A stretch of 64,000 bases of DNA from Dyella jiangningensis (lineage in GTDB: Bacteria; Pseudomonadota; Gammaproteobacteria; Xanthomonadales; Rhodanobacteraceae), in the NCBI GenBank assembly GCA_000632805.1, contig CP007444.1:3150772-3214771 (forward strand). The letters are read 5' to 3'. How positions within the stretch are numbered: the stretch's first letter is position 1; each line of letters starts with the position of its first letter. A program made the position numbers and the translations under genes. A model generated the notes under the pieces. It saw only the letters and a list, made by a program, of their open reading frames with translations. It ran no database searches and was not told the DNA's origin. Positions 30,883 to 40,923 of the stretch are shown here, in pieces.

Positions 30883-31479
30883 ATGACCGCGGCCATGCCC
30901 ATGAATTCACCCGAGCGCAGCCCCATTCCCGTCGACGCGAGCGCGCCGGTGGAAACCCTCTACGTCGGCAAATGGCTGACCCTGCGCAAACGCGGGCGCT
31001 GGGAGTTCGCCGAGCGCAACAACCCCGGCGGCGCGGTGATCATCCTGGCGGTGACGCCGGAGGACAAGGTGCTGTTCGTGGAGCAGTACCGCGTCTCCAT
31101 CCTCAAGAACACCATCGAGATGCCCGCCGGCCTCGTCGGCGACCTGCATGGGCACGGCGACGAGGACGCCCTGCTGGCCGCGCGCCGCGAGCTGGAAGAA
31201 GAGACGGGCTACCGCTGCGGCCGGCTGGAATTCGTCCATGAAGGACCCTCGTCCTCGGGCATGAGCACGGAGATGATCGCCTTCGTGCGCGCCTGGGACC
31301 TGGAAAAGGTCGGCCCGGGCGGCGGCGACGAGACCGAGAACATTGTCGTGCACGAGGTGCCGCGCCAGGAGGCAGGGCATTGGCTGTTCGCGCGTGCGGC
31401 CGAGGGGTATTCCATCGACCCGAAGCTGTTCGCGGGACTGTGGTTCATCGAACACACCGAGCTGCGCCCGCCAACCTGA
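30883..31479 (+). CDS. NUDIX hydrolase (ADP-ribose pyrophosphatase-like)
   Basis: 198 residues. The Nudix box is GDEDALLAARRELEEETGY at about 90-108, with the catalytic REXXEE residues. [14 protein letters not shown] precedes it, a pattern of ADP-ribose and nucleotide-sugar hydrolases (NudF-like). The upstream GKWLTLRKRGRWEFAERN and NPGGAVIILAV fit the N-terminal half of that subgroup. It would hydrolyse a nucleoside diphosphate linked to another moiety, with ADP-ribose the best guess. ATG 30883 follows GAAGG by about seven bases. Confidence 0.87.
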   Translation: MTAAMPMNSPERSPIPVDASAPVETLYVGKWLTLRKRGRWEFAERNNPGGAVIILAVTPEDKVLFVEQYRVSILKNTIEMPAGLVGDLHGHGDEDALLAARRELEEETGYRCGRLEFVHEGPSSSGMSTEMIAFVRAWDLEKVGPGGGDETENIVVHEVPRQEAGHWLFARAAEGYSIDPKLFAGLWFIEHTELRPPT

Positions 31480-31576
31480 ACGATCCGGCCGGGGCGCGCT
31501 AAAGAATCCGGCGGAAGCGCCGATGTTTGTCATGTCGTTCCTCTTTTCGACTTGACCCCATCGACGGATTCCGCCC

Positions 31577-31939
31577 ATGAAGACCCTGATCGCCTCCGCG
31601 CTGCTCCTGTTCGCTCCGCTCGCCGCCCACGCCGCCTGCGCTCCTACTGACTTCGCTGTTGAAGGCTTCAAGATGAAGCTCGTCGGCAGCGGCATGGGCG
31701 CCCGCCTCAGCCTGGCCGGCCAGCTGGTCAACCACTGTGCACAGCCGGCGGCTGCGCAAATCGCGATCGATGCCAAGGACGGTGCCGGCAAGGTCCTGCA
31801 GTCCAAGAAGGGCTGGCCGGCCGGCACCACCAACATCGCCCCGGGCCAGTCGGTCGAATTCGACCTGGGCCGCCTGTTCCGCTTCGACCCGGACATGCAG
31901 TCCTACACCGTCGGCATCGCTGACGTGCGTACCTGGTAA
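31577..31939 (+). CDS. Hypothetical exported protein
   Basis: 120 residues. A signal peptide MKTLIASALLLFAPLAAHA (cleaved before A-C) leaves a mature protein with two cysteines (CAPTDF and NHCAQP) that could form a disulfide and a beta-sandwich-like pattern (ARLSLAGQLVNHC, SVEFDLGRLFRF, SYTVGIADVRTW). I do not recognise the family with confidence. It is a monocistronic gene ending at a strong terminator. Confidence 0.7.
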   Translation: MKTLIASALLLFAPLAAHAACAPTDFAVEGFKMKLVGSGMGARLSLAGQLVNHCAQPAAAQIAIDAKDGAGKVLQSKKGWPAGTTNIAPGQSVEFDLGRLFRFDPDMQSYTVGIADVRTW

Positions 31940-31972
31940 GCAACCAGTCTCTTTTCACACCTTGTCTTGCTT

Positions 31973-31999
31973 GAGGCCCCGGTCGGGGCCTCTTTTTTT
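31973..31999 (+). terminator. Intrinsic terminator after the 31577 gene
   Basis: GAGGCCCC-GGTC-GGGGCCTC stem followed by seven T residues. Confidence 0.93.
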
Positions 32000-32150
32000 G
32001 TCTGCGCGCCAATGGCAACCTCGTTGGTTTGTGACGCAGTTCAAGTTTTGGGGGCTGCGGTCGATAAATAGGCTTGACCGGTGGGCATTGGCCCGATCCA
32101 CCGGCCTCCATACGGCCCGCGTCCATCGAGGGATGGCACCAGGGAGACCC

Positions 32151-33347
32151 ATGCATCTAGACATACCGACCCTGACCCTAGTCAGCCTGCTGATGGGCAT
32201 AGGTGCCTCGATCGGTTTCACGTCGCTGATGACCGTCCTGCACACTCAGGTCGTGCTGCGCATCTGGGTGGCCAGCATCTGGATCAGCACCCTGGGCGTC
32301 ACCCTGATCGGCCTGCGCAACCACATCCCCGACCTGTTCTCGATCGTGGTGGGCAACGGCCTGCTGGTGACCTCCAACATGCTCACGCTCAAGGGCATCG
32401 CCACGCACCTGGGCCTGCCGATGCGACTGCGCTGGCCGGCGACGCTGGTGTTGGCCTACTGCCTCTGCATGGCGTGGTTTGCCTATGTCACGCCCAACCT
32501 CGGCACGCGACTGCTGGTCGGTAGCCTGCAGGCGATGTCGTTCAATTTCGCTTACGCCTACCTGCTGCTGCGTTATCTGGACCCGGCCATCCGCATCAGC
32601 TGCCGCATCGCCGCGGCGGTGATGATCTGCAACGGCCTTTTCTACATGGTGCGGGCCTTCGTCCCGCTCGATCCCAATTCGGGCCAGGACATCATGCTGG
32701 CCGGCACGCCGGTAGCTGCCACCTACGTGATCGGCATCCTTACCGGGCTGGCCTCCTACTTCGCCCTGCTGCAACTGATCACCGAACGCCTGATGGTCGA
32801 CCTGCGCCAGGCCGCGCATACCGACGGCCTGACCGGCCTGCTCAATCGCAGTGCCATCGTTGCCGAGGGACGCGCCAGCCTTGCCCGCTGCCAGCAACGC
32901 GAACAGCCGTTCGCCCTGCTGATTTTCGATCTCGACCATTTCAAGCAGATCAACGATCGCTGGGGCCACGACGCCGGCGATGCGGTGCTGCGCCACGTCA
33001 CGACCATCCTGCGCGAGGTCACCCATTGGCCCGGCTATCTGGCCGCCCGCTATGGCGGCGAGGAATTCGTGGTCGCACTGCCGGGCGCCGACCTTGGCCA
33101 GGGTCTGGTCGTCGCCGAACGGCTGCGCCAGGCGCTCGCCCATTCCCATGCGCACATCGACAATCAGGACATCCCGGTGACGGCCAGCATCGGCGTGGCG
33201 ATGGCCCGCCCGGGCGTGCGCTTCGAGCAACTGGTGCGGCAGGCGGACGAGGCGATGTACCGGACCAAGTTCGACGGCCGCAACGGCGTGAGCTCCGCCG
33301 AAGGCGACGATCGGCGCTTTGTGGAGGCCGGCGACTCACGTTGCTGA
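32151..33347 (+). CDS. Membrane diguanylate cyclase (GGDEF domain)
   Basis: 398 residues. About 200 N-terminal residues contain six to seven membrane segments (e.g. SLLMGIGASIGFTSLM, YVIGILTGLASYFALLQLI), and the C-terminal half is a GGDEF domain with TDGLTGLLNRSA, FDLDHFKQINDRWGHDAGD and the active-site variant GGEEF at about 305. It makes c-di-GMP from two GTP. The residues five before the motif are not RxxD, so product inhibition through the usual I-site is unlikely. The ATG 32151 has AGGGAGACCC immediately before it. Confidence 0.9.
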   Translation: MHLDIPTLTLVSLLMGIGASIGFTSLMTVLHTQVVLRIWVASIWISTLGVTLIGLRNHIPDLFSIVVGNGLLVTSNMLTLKGIATHLGLPMRLRWPATLVLAYCLCMAWFAYVTPNLGTRLLVGSLQAMSFNFAYAYLLLRYLDPAIRISCRIAAAVMICNGLFYMVRAFVPLDPNSGQDIMLAGTPVAATYVIGILTGLASYFALLQLITERLMVDLRQAAHTDGLTGLLNRSAIVAEGRASLARCQQREQPFALLIFDLDHFKQINDRWGHDAGDAVLRHVTTILREVTHWPGYLAARYGGEEFVVALPGADLGQGLVVAERLRQALAHSHAHIDNQDIPVTASIGVAMARPGVRFEQLVRQADEAMYRTKFDGRNGVSSAEGDDRRFVEAGDSRC

Positions 33348-33459
33348 CAGTTGCCTCAGGGTTCCCTTACAGGATCGCAAGTTCCTGACCCCTTCCCTGG
33401 CCAACTTCTCGGCTATGCTGCCCTCGCTTCCGGGGGGAAGCCAAAAGGGGATCCAGAGC

Positions 33460-34641
33460 ATGCATGACGAGACCATGGCCTCGGGCGTGTACCTGCCCGA
33501 GTTGGACGTTATTCCTGCACGAGACACGACGGAGGTGCATCGCCTCCGCTTCCACGGCAACGCCAGCGACTACTTCCGCATCTGGATCGTCAACGTGGCG
33601 TTGAGCCTGGTGACGCTGGGCATCTATTCGGCCTGGGCCACGGTGCGCACGCGGCGCTACATGTATTCCAACACGACGTTGGGCGGGTCGCCATTCGATT
33701 ACCTCGCCAGGCCCCTGCCTATCCTCAAGGGTCGGCTGCTGACGGTACTCATCTTTGCCATCTACGCATTCGCCGGACGCATCGCCGCACCGCTGCAAGC
33801 GGTGGCGGCGCTGATGGTCGCGGGCTTCATGCCCTGGCTGATCGTCAAGAGCATGATGTTTCGCGCGCGCTACTCGTCCTGGCGCGGCTTGCGCTTTTAC
33901 TTCAGCGACGACTACGCCGGTGCCTACAAATGGTATCTGGGCGTCTATTTCCTGATGGGCCTTCCGTTCCTGCTGTTTTCGATCACGGCAATCGCGGGGC
34001 ATCCCGGGCTGGGCGCGCTGTTTGCCTTCGCCGGGCTCACCGGCATCTATCCGTGGATCAAGGGCCACCAGCAGGAGTGGATGGTGGAGAACCATCACTT
34101 CGGCGGAAAGTCGTTTCACTTCGACAGCGCGATCGGCAACTACTACAGCGTTTACATCAAGGCCGCCGGCGTGGCCCTCGTATGGTTCCTGCCGTGCTTC
34201 GCGCTGGTCAGCGCGGTGACTGCCATGATCACCAAGGGCAACCCGCAGGCATTCAACCCCAGGATGCCCTCGCCTTACTTCATCCTCGCCGTGTATGCGG
34301 TGATGGCGCCGGCGTATCTGGGCGTGTGGACGTTCGTGCACACGCGCATGACCAACCTGCTCTACAACCAGGCGCAACTGGGCCAATACCGTTTCCGCTC
34401 CACGCTGGCGTACTGGCCGATGCTTGGCCTCTACCTCGGCAACGCGCTGGCGGTGCTGTTCACGATCGGCCTTGCCCTGCCGTGGGCGCGCGTCCGCACG
34501 GCGCGCTACCGCGCGGAGCATCTTGAGGTATTGGGGGAAGGCGACCTGAGCGACTTCGTGCGCGACGCGTTCGCGCATGGCGACATAGGCGCGACCGCCA
34601 CTGAAATGGACAGCCTGCTGGGCATCGACATCGGCCTGTGA
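33460..34641 (+). CDS. yjgN: DUF898/YjgN-like membrane protein
   Basis: 393 residues, N-terminal cytoplasmic part with FHGNASDYFRIWIVNVALSL and LVTLGIYSAWATVRTRRY, then about six to eight membrane segments and a second copy of the repeated pattern YYSVYIKAAGVAL ... RFRSTLAYWPMLGLYLGN. The FxG..xxYFxIWIVN and RVRTARYRAEHL motifs define DUF898. Function unknown. The following M48 peptidase gene begins at a GTG overlapping its TGA, a pairing that recurs in this family and points to a shared job in the envelope. Confidence 0.85.
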   Translation: MHDETMASGVYLPELDVIPARDTTEVHRLRFHGNASDYFRIWIVNVALSLVTLGIYSAWATVRTRRYMYSNTTLGGSPFDYLARPLPILKGRLLTVLIFAIYAFAGRIAAPLQAVAALMVAGFMPWLIVKSMMFRARYSSWRGLRFYFSDDYAGAYKWYLGVYFLMGLPFLLFSITAIAGHPGLGALFAFAGLTGIYPWIKGHQQEWMVENHHFGGKSFHFDSAIGNYYSVYIKAAGVALVWFLPCFALVSAVTAMITKGNPQAFNPRMPSPYFILAVYAVMAPAYLGVWTFVHTRMTNLLYNQAQLGQYRFRSTLAYWPMLGLYLGNALAVLFTIGLALPWARVRTARYRAEHLEVLGEGDLSDFVRDAFAHGDIGATATEMDSLLGIDIGL

Positions 34642-35708
34642 AGGCGATGGTTCCTGCGATCTATTTCGATGGACGATCCACGCATGCCACGCGCGTCGAC
34701 GCGTGGCGTGACGAGAACGTGCTGCGCTGGCGATGCGCGAACGATGCACAGGAATGGAGCGCGCCGTGGACGGCCATCGAGCCCAGCGCACGGGTGACCG
34801 GCGTGCCTTTCACCCTGCACCTGGAGGATGGCGCCCATCTGCAGATCGACCACGATGCCATGCCTGCCGACTGGTTCCCGCGTCACCACCTGATCGAACG
34901 CATGGTCGACTGGCTGGAGCGCCGCTGGATGGCCGCCCTGGCCGGCATCGTCGTGGTGGTCGTATCCCTGCTTGGCTTGTTCGAGTACGGCCTGCCATGG
35001 GCGGCCGATCGCATCGCCACGCACATGCCGGCATCGGTGGAAAACGCGATGGGCAAGCAATCGCTCGCGGCGCTGGAAGGCCGCCTGCTGATGCCTACGA
35101 CGCTGCCGTCCGATCGACAGTCGCATCTGCAATCGGTGTTCCGGCATTTCGTCGACGGCGTGCAGGGCGCACCCAACGTGCGACTCGGGCTCTACCAGGC
35201 CAAGGCCATCGGTGCGAACGCCTTCGCGCTACCCGGCGGCACCATCGTGTTCACCGACGAACTGGCCGAAGCCGTGCCGGACGATGCCGCGTTCATCGCC
35301 GTGATTGCCCACGAACTCGGCCACCAGGCCGGCCATCACATGCTGCGACAGGTGCTGCGCAGTTCCGGCGTGTTCATCGTGGCTGGCCTGCTCATGGGCG
35401 ACGTGACATCGATGGGTGGTGTCGCGGCGGGCATCCCGATGTTTCTGGTGGACAGCCATTACAGCCGCGGCTTCGAGGAAAACGCCGATGGTTTCGCGTT
35501 CCGCGCGCTTGCCAGCCAGGGCATCGACCCGGAGGCCTTCGTGCATGCGATGCAGGCGCTGGAGCGCGCATATCCGGAACTGAAAGGACAGGAACTGCGC
35601 TACGCCGCCAGCCACCCGCTCACCGCCGAACGCATCGCCCGCGCCCATGCCGCGTCGCTGCAGTTTCAGGCGGCGAAGGCCACTGTCGACGCACGCCCGG
35701 GGCGCTGA
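34638..35708 (+). CDS. Membrane-anchored M48-family metallopeptidase
   Basis: 356 residues beginning at GTG 34638, or ATG 34647. One membrane segment lies near 95-115 (AALAGIVVVVVSLLGLFEYG). The catalytic zinc motif HELGH is in VIAHELGHQAGHHML at about 222, and the third ligand Glu is in EENADGFAFRAL near 280, so the enzyme should be active. Topology places the catalytic domain most likely in the periplasm; this is not certain. The GTGA overlap with the DUF898 gene suggests coupled translation. Related to Ste24/BepA/LoiP-type proteases in quality control. Confidence 0.88.
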   Translation: MKAMVPAIYFDGRSTHATRVDAWRDENVLRWRCANDAQEWSAPWTAIEPSARVTGVPFTLHLEDGAHLQIDHDAMPADWFPRHHLIERMVDWLERRWMAALAGIVVVVVSLLGLFEYGLPWAADRIATHMPASVENAMGKQSLAALEGRLLMPTTLPSDRQSHLQSVFRHFVDGVQGAPNVRLGLYQAKAIGANAFALPGGTIVFTDELAEAVPDDAAFIAVIAHELGHQAGHHMLRQVLRSSGVFIVAGLLMGDVTSMGGVAAGIPMFLVDSHYSRGFEENADGFAFRALASQGIDPEAFVHAMQALERAYPELKGQELRYAASHPLTAERIARAHAASLQFQAAKATVDARPGR

Positions 35709-35774
35709 GCCTGAGCTGCTACCGGCCGGCCCGCGCAGGGGCCGCCCGGTTTCCTGCCGTGCGGATCATCCGCC

Positions 35775-36152
35775 CTACTTGCCCGCCTTCATCTCGACCA
35801 CCAGCGCCTTGGTGGCCGCGTTGCCGATGTTCTCGTTGCTGTGCGTGATCGGCTCGCTCCACATGGCTTCACCGGCCTTGTGCTCGGTCTCGGTCACCTT
35901 GCCATCGGCCGTGGTGGTCTTGGTCTTGCCGCCGGTGACGAAGTAAACGACGTTGGCCGGATGCGAATGCATGGGCAGCTTGTCACCGGGCTTGAGCGAT
36001 ACCTCGATGACTCGCACCTGGTCGTTGTCCAGCAACACCTTGGTGTTCTTCGGCGCCACCTTGGCCATGTCCTGCGCGCACACCCCGCCTGCAAAGGCGA
36101 CGGCAGCCAGGACCAGCACGCACTTCAGACTGCTTTGAACGATCTTTGCCAT
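35775..36152 (-). CDS. Exported cupin-like protein
   Basis: 125 residues. A signal peptide (about 1-26, cleavage near VCAQD) precedes a small beta barrel with the pattern LPMHSHPANVVYFVTGGKTK, containing two histidines usable as metal ligands, and HKAGEAMWSEPITHSNEN with two more histidine/acidic positions. It looks like a periplasmic cupin of unknown ligand. Convergent with the M48 gene, with 66 bases between stops. Confidence 0.8.
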   Translation of the reverse strand: MAKIVQSSLKCVLVLAAVAFAGGVCAQDMAKVAPKNTKVLLDNDQVRVIEVSLKPGDKLPMHSHPANVVYFVTGGKTKTTTADGKVTETEHKAGEAMWSEPITHSNENIGNAATKALVVEMKAGK

Positions 36153-36491
36153 GACACGTCCTCCAGCTGTTCGATGAGGTCGTCAATGGCCGCCGATGGG
36201 AGCTGAAAAGCCGGAGGCCGGTCACGGGCTTCTCCCTTGCCCCGCGGACCCGACGGCGTCCGCGCCATGCCCCCGCATGGATCATCAGCTACTGGCCAGA
36301 ACGACGACTGTGGCACGCGCCTCCCGCGGGCTGCGCGCCGGTCGCTCACCGGGCGGACATGGCCAAGCCTGTGCAGTCATGAAGCAGTATTAGTCATGGG
36401 GCGGCGAAGCCCCGTGCGCGGCGCAAGCTACGCCCGGGCCAGGGCCCCGTCAATCGAACGGAAGACAGAGCACTGCACGCCCATCACGGCA
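36153..36491. other. 339-base intergenic region without identified gene
   Basis: Contains the promoter and ribosome site of the exported cupin at its left end (minus strand) and a GGGGCGGCGAAGCCCC-like hairpin near 36400. No open frame with a plausible start or composition was found on either strand. Confidence 0.5.
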
Positions 36492-38060
36492 TCACCGCTG
36501 CCTGATGGCCCTCATCTGCGCGACAAGCGCATCGTTGCCCGGCACCTTTCCAAAGCGTGCGGCAAAGTCCGAGACCGTCTGTTCCAGGCCTTCGCGCGGC
36601 TGTGCCCTTTGTATGCTGGCCCGCATGAACCACCCCTGCGGATCATCAGGATTCAACTGCACGAGGCGGTTGGCGACCGTCCAGGCCTTGTCCCATTCGT
36701 GGGTCACATTGACATAAATGTCACCTACCGCAGCGAGCGTCCACGTATCGGTCGGATTGAGGCGCAGCGCCTGCTCAAAATCGTTTGCGGCCTGCGAGGC
36801 ATCGCCCAGCGCGCGATGCGCCTGCCCAAGAACGTCATAGGCTGTTTCATCCCGCGGCGCCAGTTTCACCAGCGCAGTGCCTTCGTCCAGAGCCCACGCT
36901 GGTTCGCCGAGCATAATCAGGTTGAACGCACGACTCTCGCGGTGATCGACCTGGCTGGCGTCGAAGCGCAGCAGTTCGGAGCGGTACACCACCGATAATG
37001 CGATGTTGTTGCGGTTGGCGGCGGCCCATCCGGCACTCATCAGCATGCGCAGTGGTGCCGCCTCGGCAAAAACATGGCGATAGAGATCGTCTTCATCCAA
37101 CGGATCGCAGGCGCAGTTCTCGACGTAGTCCTCGCCGCCGCTGCGTTCGGACAGCAACAAGCGCAGCAAAGGATTCTGCGGAGCATGCTTCTGCGCGGCG
37201 TCGACGATCCGCTGCATCTGCGCGACGGTGCCGCCCCACTTGGGCTGGCTCATCCATACCAACCGCCCATACGTCGGAAAGCTGGCCGGATCCACTGCCA
37301 ACGCCCCTTTTGCCGCCCGGAAGGCATAGGCGCGATCGCTGTCGAGGGCGCCCGCGTGAATCATCGCTGCGTACGCCGGCGTCATCTTGGGATCCAGCGC
37401 AACGGCGCGATCGAGGTCGTCCCGCGCCCTCTCGATCAAGCGGTGCATGGCCTCGAACGAGCTCTGCGACGTTTCTCTGGAGTAGGCGCTTCCACGTTGA
37501 CGCTGCGCCATCGCAACGTAGGCGGTGCCACTGGCGGCAAGCGCATACGCACTGTTCGGTGCCTGCCGCAACCACGCGTCCATCAATGCACGCGCGTCAT
37601 CGGTGTTGCCCGCGAAGGCAATGTTGTAGGTGCGATCCAGCAGGCTTTGCGCACCTTCCTGCGTAAACTGAGCCTGCTGCGCGGCCGCGAGCTTCTGGTC
37701 GAGTTCGGCCACATGCCCGCTCTCGATCAGCTCCCTCGCCTGTGCTTCCGTTACGGCAGGGTCCAACAGGTAATGACAGTACGCGGAGGTCACCGCCTTC
37801 GACCAACGCACGCCCGGTGGTTCGGGATAAGCCAGGCAGCGTTGCAGTGGATCCGGGATCGCCTCGGCCTGGCGAGCATCTCTAAGGAATTGCTTGAGTT
37901 GGTCTTCCGTAAACGCCGGCTGGATCGGTCCCTTGCGGACTCTTGCGCGCGCGACCGGCGGCGTCGGCGGGGTCACATGCCCCAAATACACGGTCCAGCC
38001 CACCGCACCGGTGACCACGATCAGCCCGAACACCAACAGCCAACGTACGCGCGACGTCAT
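36492..38060 (-). CDS. Membrane-anchored TPR protein
   Basis: 522 residues. An N-terminal membrane anchor at about 5-25 (RWLLVFGLIVVTGAVGWTVY) is followed by a periplasmic region rich in helices and at least three clear tetratricopeptide repeats (ALDEGTALVKLAPRDETAYD, QAANDFEQALRLNPTDTWTL, AWTVANRLVQLNPDDPQGWF near the C-terminus). Two cysteines, in VENCACDPLD, lie in the middle. I do not recognise the family by name. The start ATG 38060 follows GGAACGGGAC; the open frame continues upstream without merit. Confidence 0.72.
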   Translation of the reverse strand: MTSRVRWLLVFGLIVVTGAVGWTVYLGHVTPPTPPVARARVRKGPIQPAFTEDQLKQFLRDARQAEAIPDPLQRCLAYPEPPGVRWSKAVTSAYCHYLLDPAVTEAQARELIESGHVAELDQKLAAAQQAQFTQEGAQSLLDRTYNIAFAGNTDDARALMDAWLRQAPNSAYALAASGTAYVAMAQRQRGSAYSRETSQSSFEAMHRLIERARDDLDRAVALDPKMTPAYAAMIHAGALDSDRAYAFRAAKGALAVDPASFPTYGRLVWMSQPKWGGTVAQMQRIVDAAQKHAPQNPLLRLLLSERSGGEDYVENCACDPLDEDDLYRHVFAEAAPLRMLMSAGWAAANRNNIALSVVYRSELLRFDASQVDHRESRAFNLIMLGEPAWALDEGTALVKLAPRDETAYDVLGQAHRALGDASQAANDFEQALRLNPTDTWTLAAVGDIYVNVTHEWDKAWTVANRLVQLNPDDPQGWFMRASIQRAQPREGLEQTVSDFAARFGKVPGNDALVAQMRAIRQR

Positions 38061-38232
38061 GTCCCGTTCCCCTGTTCCGACCGTTCTGTTGTCCCCAAGC
38101 CGAGCATAGCCAAGGGATACCAGCCCGAACACTAGCCATTCAGGAGACACTCGCCTTCTGCAATGCCGGTCAACCCGCCAGCAGCAGCGACGCGACGCAC
38201 GTCCTACGCGCGTGACAAGCGATTCGATCCGC

Positions 38233-38535
38233 TCAGTGCAGGACGAACAGCTTGTCGAAACCCGCTACGCGCAGGGTGCCGCGCAGGCCGGTGTCGGCGT
38301 TGACGATGCGGATTTCGGCGCGGTCGGCGCCGGCGTGTTCGCGCAGGAGCAGCAGCATGCCGAGGGCGGAGCTGTCCATGTTGGACACTTCGCCCAGGTC
38401 GATCACGTAGCTGCGCGCGGCGGAGCCGCTGAGGCAGGCGTCGTGGAAGGCGCGATGCACGCTGAAGTCGAAGCGTTCGCCCAGTTGCAGCGTGACGCAA
38501 TCAAGGTCGGGGTCGTGGTGGACAGTCAGGCTCAT
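38233..38535 (-). CDS. STAS-domain protein (anti-anti-sigma-like)
   Basis: 100 residues, a complete STAS fold. The phosphorylatable serine lies in EVSNMDSSALGMLLLLREHA (S54/S55). STAS proteins act as switches in anti-sigma circuits or assist chemotaxis and signalling proteins. It is the last gene of the che cluster, 12 bases after the sensorless receptor-like gene, so it is probably part of that system. A second STAS protein is encoded first in the cluster. Confidence 0.87.
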   Translation of the reverse strand: MSLTVHHDPDLDCVTLQLGERFDFSVHRAFHDACLSGSAARSYVIDLGEVSNMDSSALGMLLLLREHAGADRAEIRIVNADTGLRGTLRVAGFDKLFVLH

Positions 38536-38547
38536 GGTTTCGATCCT

Positions 38548-39735
38548 TTAGAACAGTTCGATCTCGCCGGCATCCATCGAGTTCTGCAGTGCCGGACCGC
38601 GCGAACGCAGGCGGGCCTTCTCGCGCTGGATCGCCAGGCGGCTGCGCACGCGTTCGGCACGCTGCTGCAGCGAGTCGGCGTCGATGGGGTTGCAGGCCAG
38701 CTCTTCGATGTCGCGCGTGCATTCGGTGGTGATGTCCTGCAGCTCGACCAGGCGCACGCGTGTCTGGTTGATGAGCTGGCTGAGGATGTCCTCGAACTGC
38801 AGCGAGCGGATGGTGGTGGACACGTCGCTGCCGAGGCCGCGATTGATTTCCACCACCTGGTCGGCGACGGCACTGGTGCGCGCATCGCTTTCGGTGACGT
38901 GGGCCATCATCGCGTCGATACCGCCCTTGGCCGACAGCGCGACGTTCAGGTCCTGAGAGGCCATGGTGCCGACCAGGCCGCGCAGCTGTTCCATGGCGGC
39001 ACGCGCCTTCTCCACGTGGCTGCCGATCTGCTCGTTGAACTGGTTGGAATGGCTGGCGAGGTTACGGATCTCTCCCGCCACCACCGCAAAGCCACGGCCG
39101 GATTCGCCGGCACGCGCCGCTTCGATGGCGGCGTTGAGCGCCAGTAGATTGGTCTCTTCGGCGATGGTGTTGACGTTCTTCAGCAGGCCGAACACCGCGT
39201 CCATTTCCTTGGACATGCCGTCGATGCGATAGACGATGCGCAGGCTCTCGCGCGACATCTGCACCACCATGCCCACGAAGTGCTCGAGCAGGTCGCCGGT
39301 GCGCGCGGCGAAGTCCTGCACGGACACGCCTTCCTTCTGTGCATCGATGATCTGGCGCAGCAGCGACTGCTGCATGCCGGTCTTGCGCGAAAGACCGTCG
39401 AAGCCGCCGCCCAGTTCGGAGACGGCATCGCGCAGCAGTTCCAGTGCCTGGTGCAGTTCGCGCGTGGCGTGGCCGAGTTCGTCGACGAGCGAGCTGCGCA
39501 CTTCTTCCAGCGCCTCGCGCACGGGTGCGTGATGCGTCAGCGATGCTTCCAGCACCGGCTCGACTTCGACAGGCGCGGCGCGGCGCATCTCGACGATCCA
39601 TACGGCGGCGAGCACGACGATCAGCACCGGCGCCAGCCAGGCCGACGGCCAGATCAGGGTGAGCAGCAAGGCGACGGCGCTGGCAATCAGGCCGATCACG
39701 GGGCGCACGCGCAGGAACGAGAGGAAAGCATCCAT
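38548..39735 (-). CDS. Methyl-accepting chemotaxis-like protein without periplasmic sensor
   Basis: 395 residues. Two closely spaced membrane segments (about 14-31 and 37-50) leave essentially no periplasmic loop, and there is no recognisable HAMP domain. The cytoplasmic receptor tip is clear: [20 protein letters not shown] followed by [21 protein letters not shown] near 190-225. The signalling region is shorter than in classical receptors. The C-terminus is AGEIELF, very like the CheD C-terminus KGEVELF. It starts 15 bases after cheB. It may be a signal relay or regulator rather than a ligand sensor (inference). Confidence 0.85.
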   Translation of the reverse strand: MDAFLSFLRVRPVIGLIASAVALLLTLIWPSAWLAPVLIVVLAAVWIVEMRRAAPVEVEPVLEASLTHHAPVREALEEVRSSLVDELGHATRELHQALELLRDAVSELGGGFDGLSRKTGMQQSLLRQIIDAQKEGVSVQDFAARTGDLLEHFVGMVVQMSRESLRIVYRIDGMSKEMDAVFGLLKNVNTIAEETNLLALNAAIEAARAGESGRGFAVVAGEIRNLASHSNQFNEQIGSHVEKARAAMEQLRGLVGTMASQDLNVALSAKGGIDAMMAHVTESDARTSAVADQVVEINRGLGSDVSTTIRSLQFEDILSQLINQTRVRLVELQDITTECTRDIEELACNPIDADSLQQRAERVRSRLAIQREKARLRSRGPALQNSMDAGEIELF

Positions 39736-39750
39736 GGGTCTATCCAACAA

Positions 39751-40848
39751 TCAGGCGGCCGGCATGGCGGCGCGGGGAATGGGTTGATAGGCCAGCGCAA
39801 GCAGTCGCGCGGCGATGTGGTCCAGGGGCAGCTTCTCGCTGGCGGCGCCGAGCTTCCACGCGGCGCCGGGCATGCCCCACACCACGGAAGACTCTTCGTC
39901 CTGCACCAGCGTGCGTGCGCCGGCCTGCTGCAGTTCGAGCAGGCCGCGTGCGCCGTCGTCGCCCATGCCGGTGAGCAGCGCGGCCACCGTGGCCTTGCCG
40001 ACGCTGGCGGCCATCGAGCGGAACAGCACGTCGACGCTGGGCTTGTGGCGGTTCACCGGCGGACCGTTGTGCAGGCGGCATACGTACTTCGCGCCGTCCC
40101 ACATGACCAGCAGGTGCTGGCTGCCGGGCGCGATGTACGCGTGGCCCTGCTGGATCGGCTGGCCGTCGCGCGCTTCGCACACACGCATGGCCGAGCAGTT
40201 GTCCATGCGCGTGGCAAAGGGGCCGCTGAAGGCAGCAGGAATGTGTTGCGTGATGACGACCGGCGGTGCATCCGGCGGCATGGACTCCAGCACCACGCGA
40301 ATGGCTTCGGTGCCACCGGTGGACGCGCCGATGGCGATGATCGGGCTGCCGCCGCGCGTGCCGGCGGTCTGTGCGCGCGGCAGCACGGCATCGGCCGAAA
40401 GGCGCGGCGGCACGTCGAGCTTGCGCACCGCGGTGCGCTGGCGCGGCTTGGCCAGCGCGGCGAGCTTCACCTTGGTGCAGATTTCCTGCGCGCCTTCGGC
40501 GAAGGTGCTGGCGAGGTCGTTGCCCGGCTTGGTGAAAAAATCCACCGCGCCGAGTTCCAGCGCGCGCAGCGTCACTTCGGCCCCCGCCTCCGTCAGCGAG
40601 GACACCATCACAACCGGCATCGGGCGCAGGCGCATCAGGTTCTCGAGGAAGGTGATGCCATCCATGCGCGGCATTTCCACGTCGAGCGTGAGCACGTCGG
40701 GGTTGAGCTGCTTGATCTTCTCGCGGGCGATCAGCGGATCGGCGGCCGTGCCGACGACCTCGATGCCCGGATCGCACGAAAGCATGGTCGACAGCAGTTT
40801 CCGCACAAGTGCGGAATCATCGACCACCAGGACACGTACTCTTTCCAT
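39751..40848 (-). CDS. cheB: Chemotaxis protein-glutamate methylesterase CheB
   Basis: 365 residues. The N-terminal receiver has [10 protein letters not shown] and the phosphorylation site Asp56 in [12 protein letters not shown]. The C-terminal methylesterase domain has [11 protein letters not shown] (Ser nucleophile), [10 protein letters not shown] (His) and [13 protein letters not shown] (Asp). It removes methyl groups from chemoreceptors when phosphorylated by CheA and deamidates some Gln. It lies between cheD and the sensorless receptor gene in the operon. Confidence 0.96.
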   Translation of the reverse strand: MERVRVLVVDDSALVRKLLSTMLSCDPGIEVVGTAADPLIAREKIKQLNPDVLTLDVEMPRMDGITFLENLMRLRPMPVVMVSSLTEAGAEVTLRALELGAVDFFTKPGNDLASTFAEGAQEICTKVKLAALAKPRQRTAVRKLDVPPRLSADAVLPRAQTAGTRGGSPIIAIGASTGGTEAIRVVLESMPPDAPPVVITQHIPAAFSGPFATRMDNCSAMRVCEARDGQPIQQGHAYIAPGSQHLLVMWDGAKYVCRLHNGPPVNRHKPSVDVLFRSMAASVGKATVAALLTGMGDDGARGLLELQQAGARTLVQDEESSVVWGMPGAAWKLGAASEKLPLDHIAARLLALAYQPIPRAAMPAA

Positions 40849-40923
40849 CGCTTTGAAGTCTCTGCCCGTCGTGCTGGCCCTTCGGGGCCGGTTACTGCGT
40901 TGGGAAGCCGCTGCGCCTTCGCG

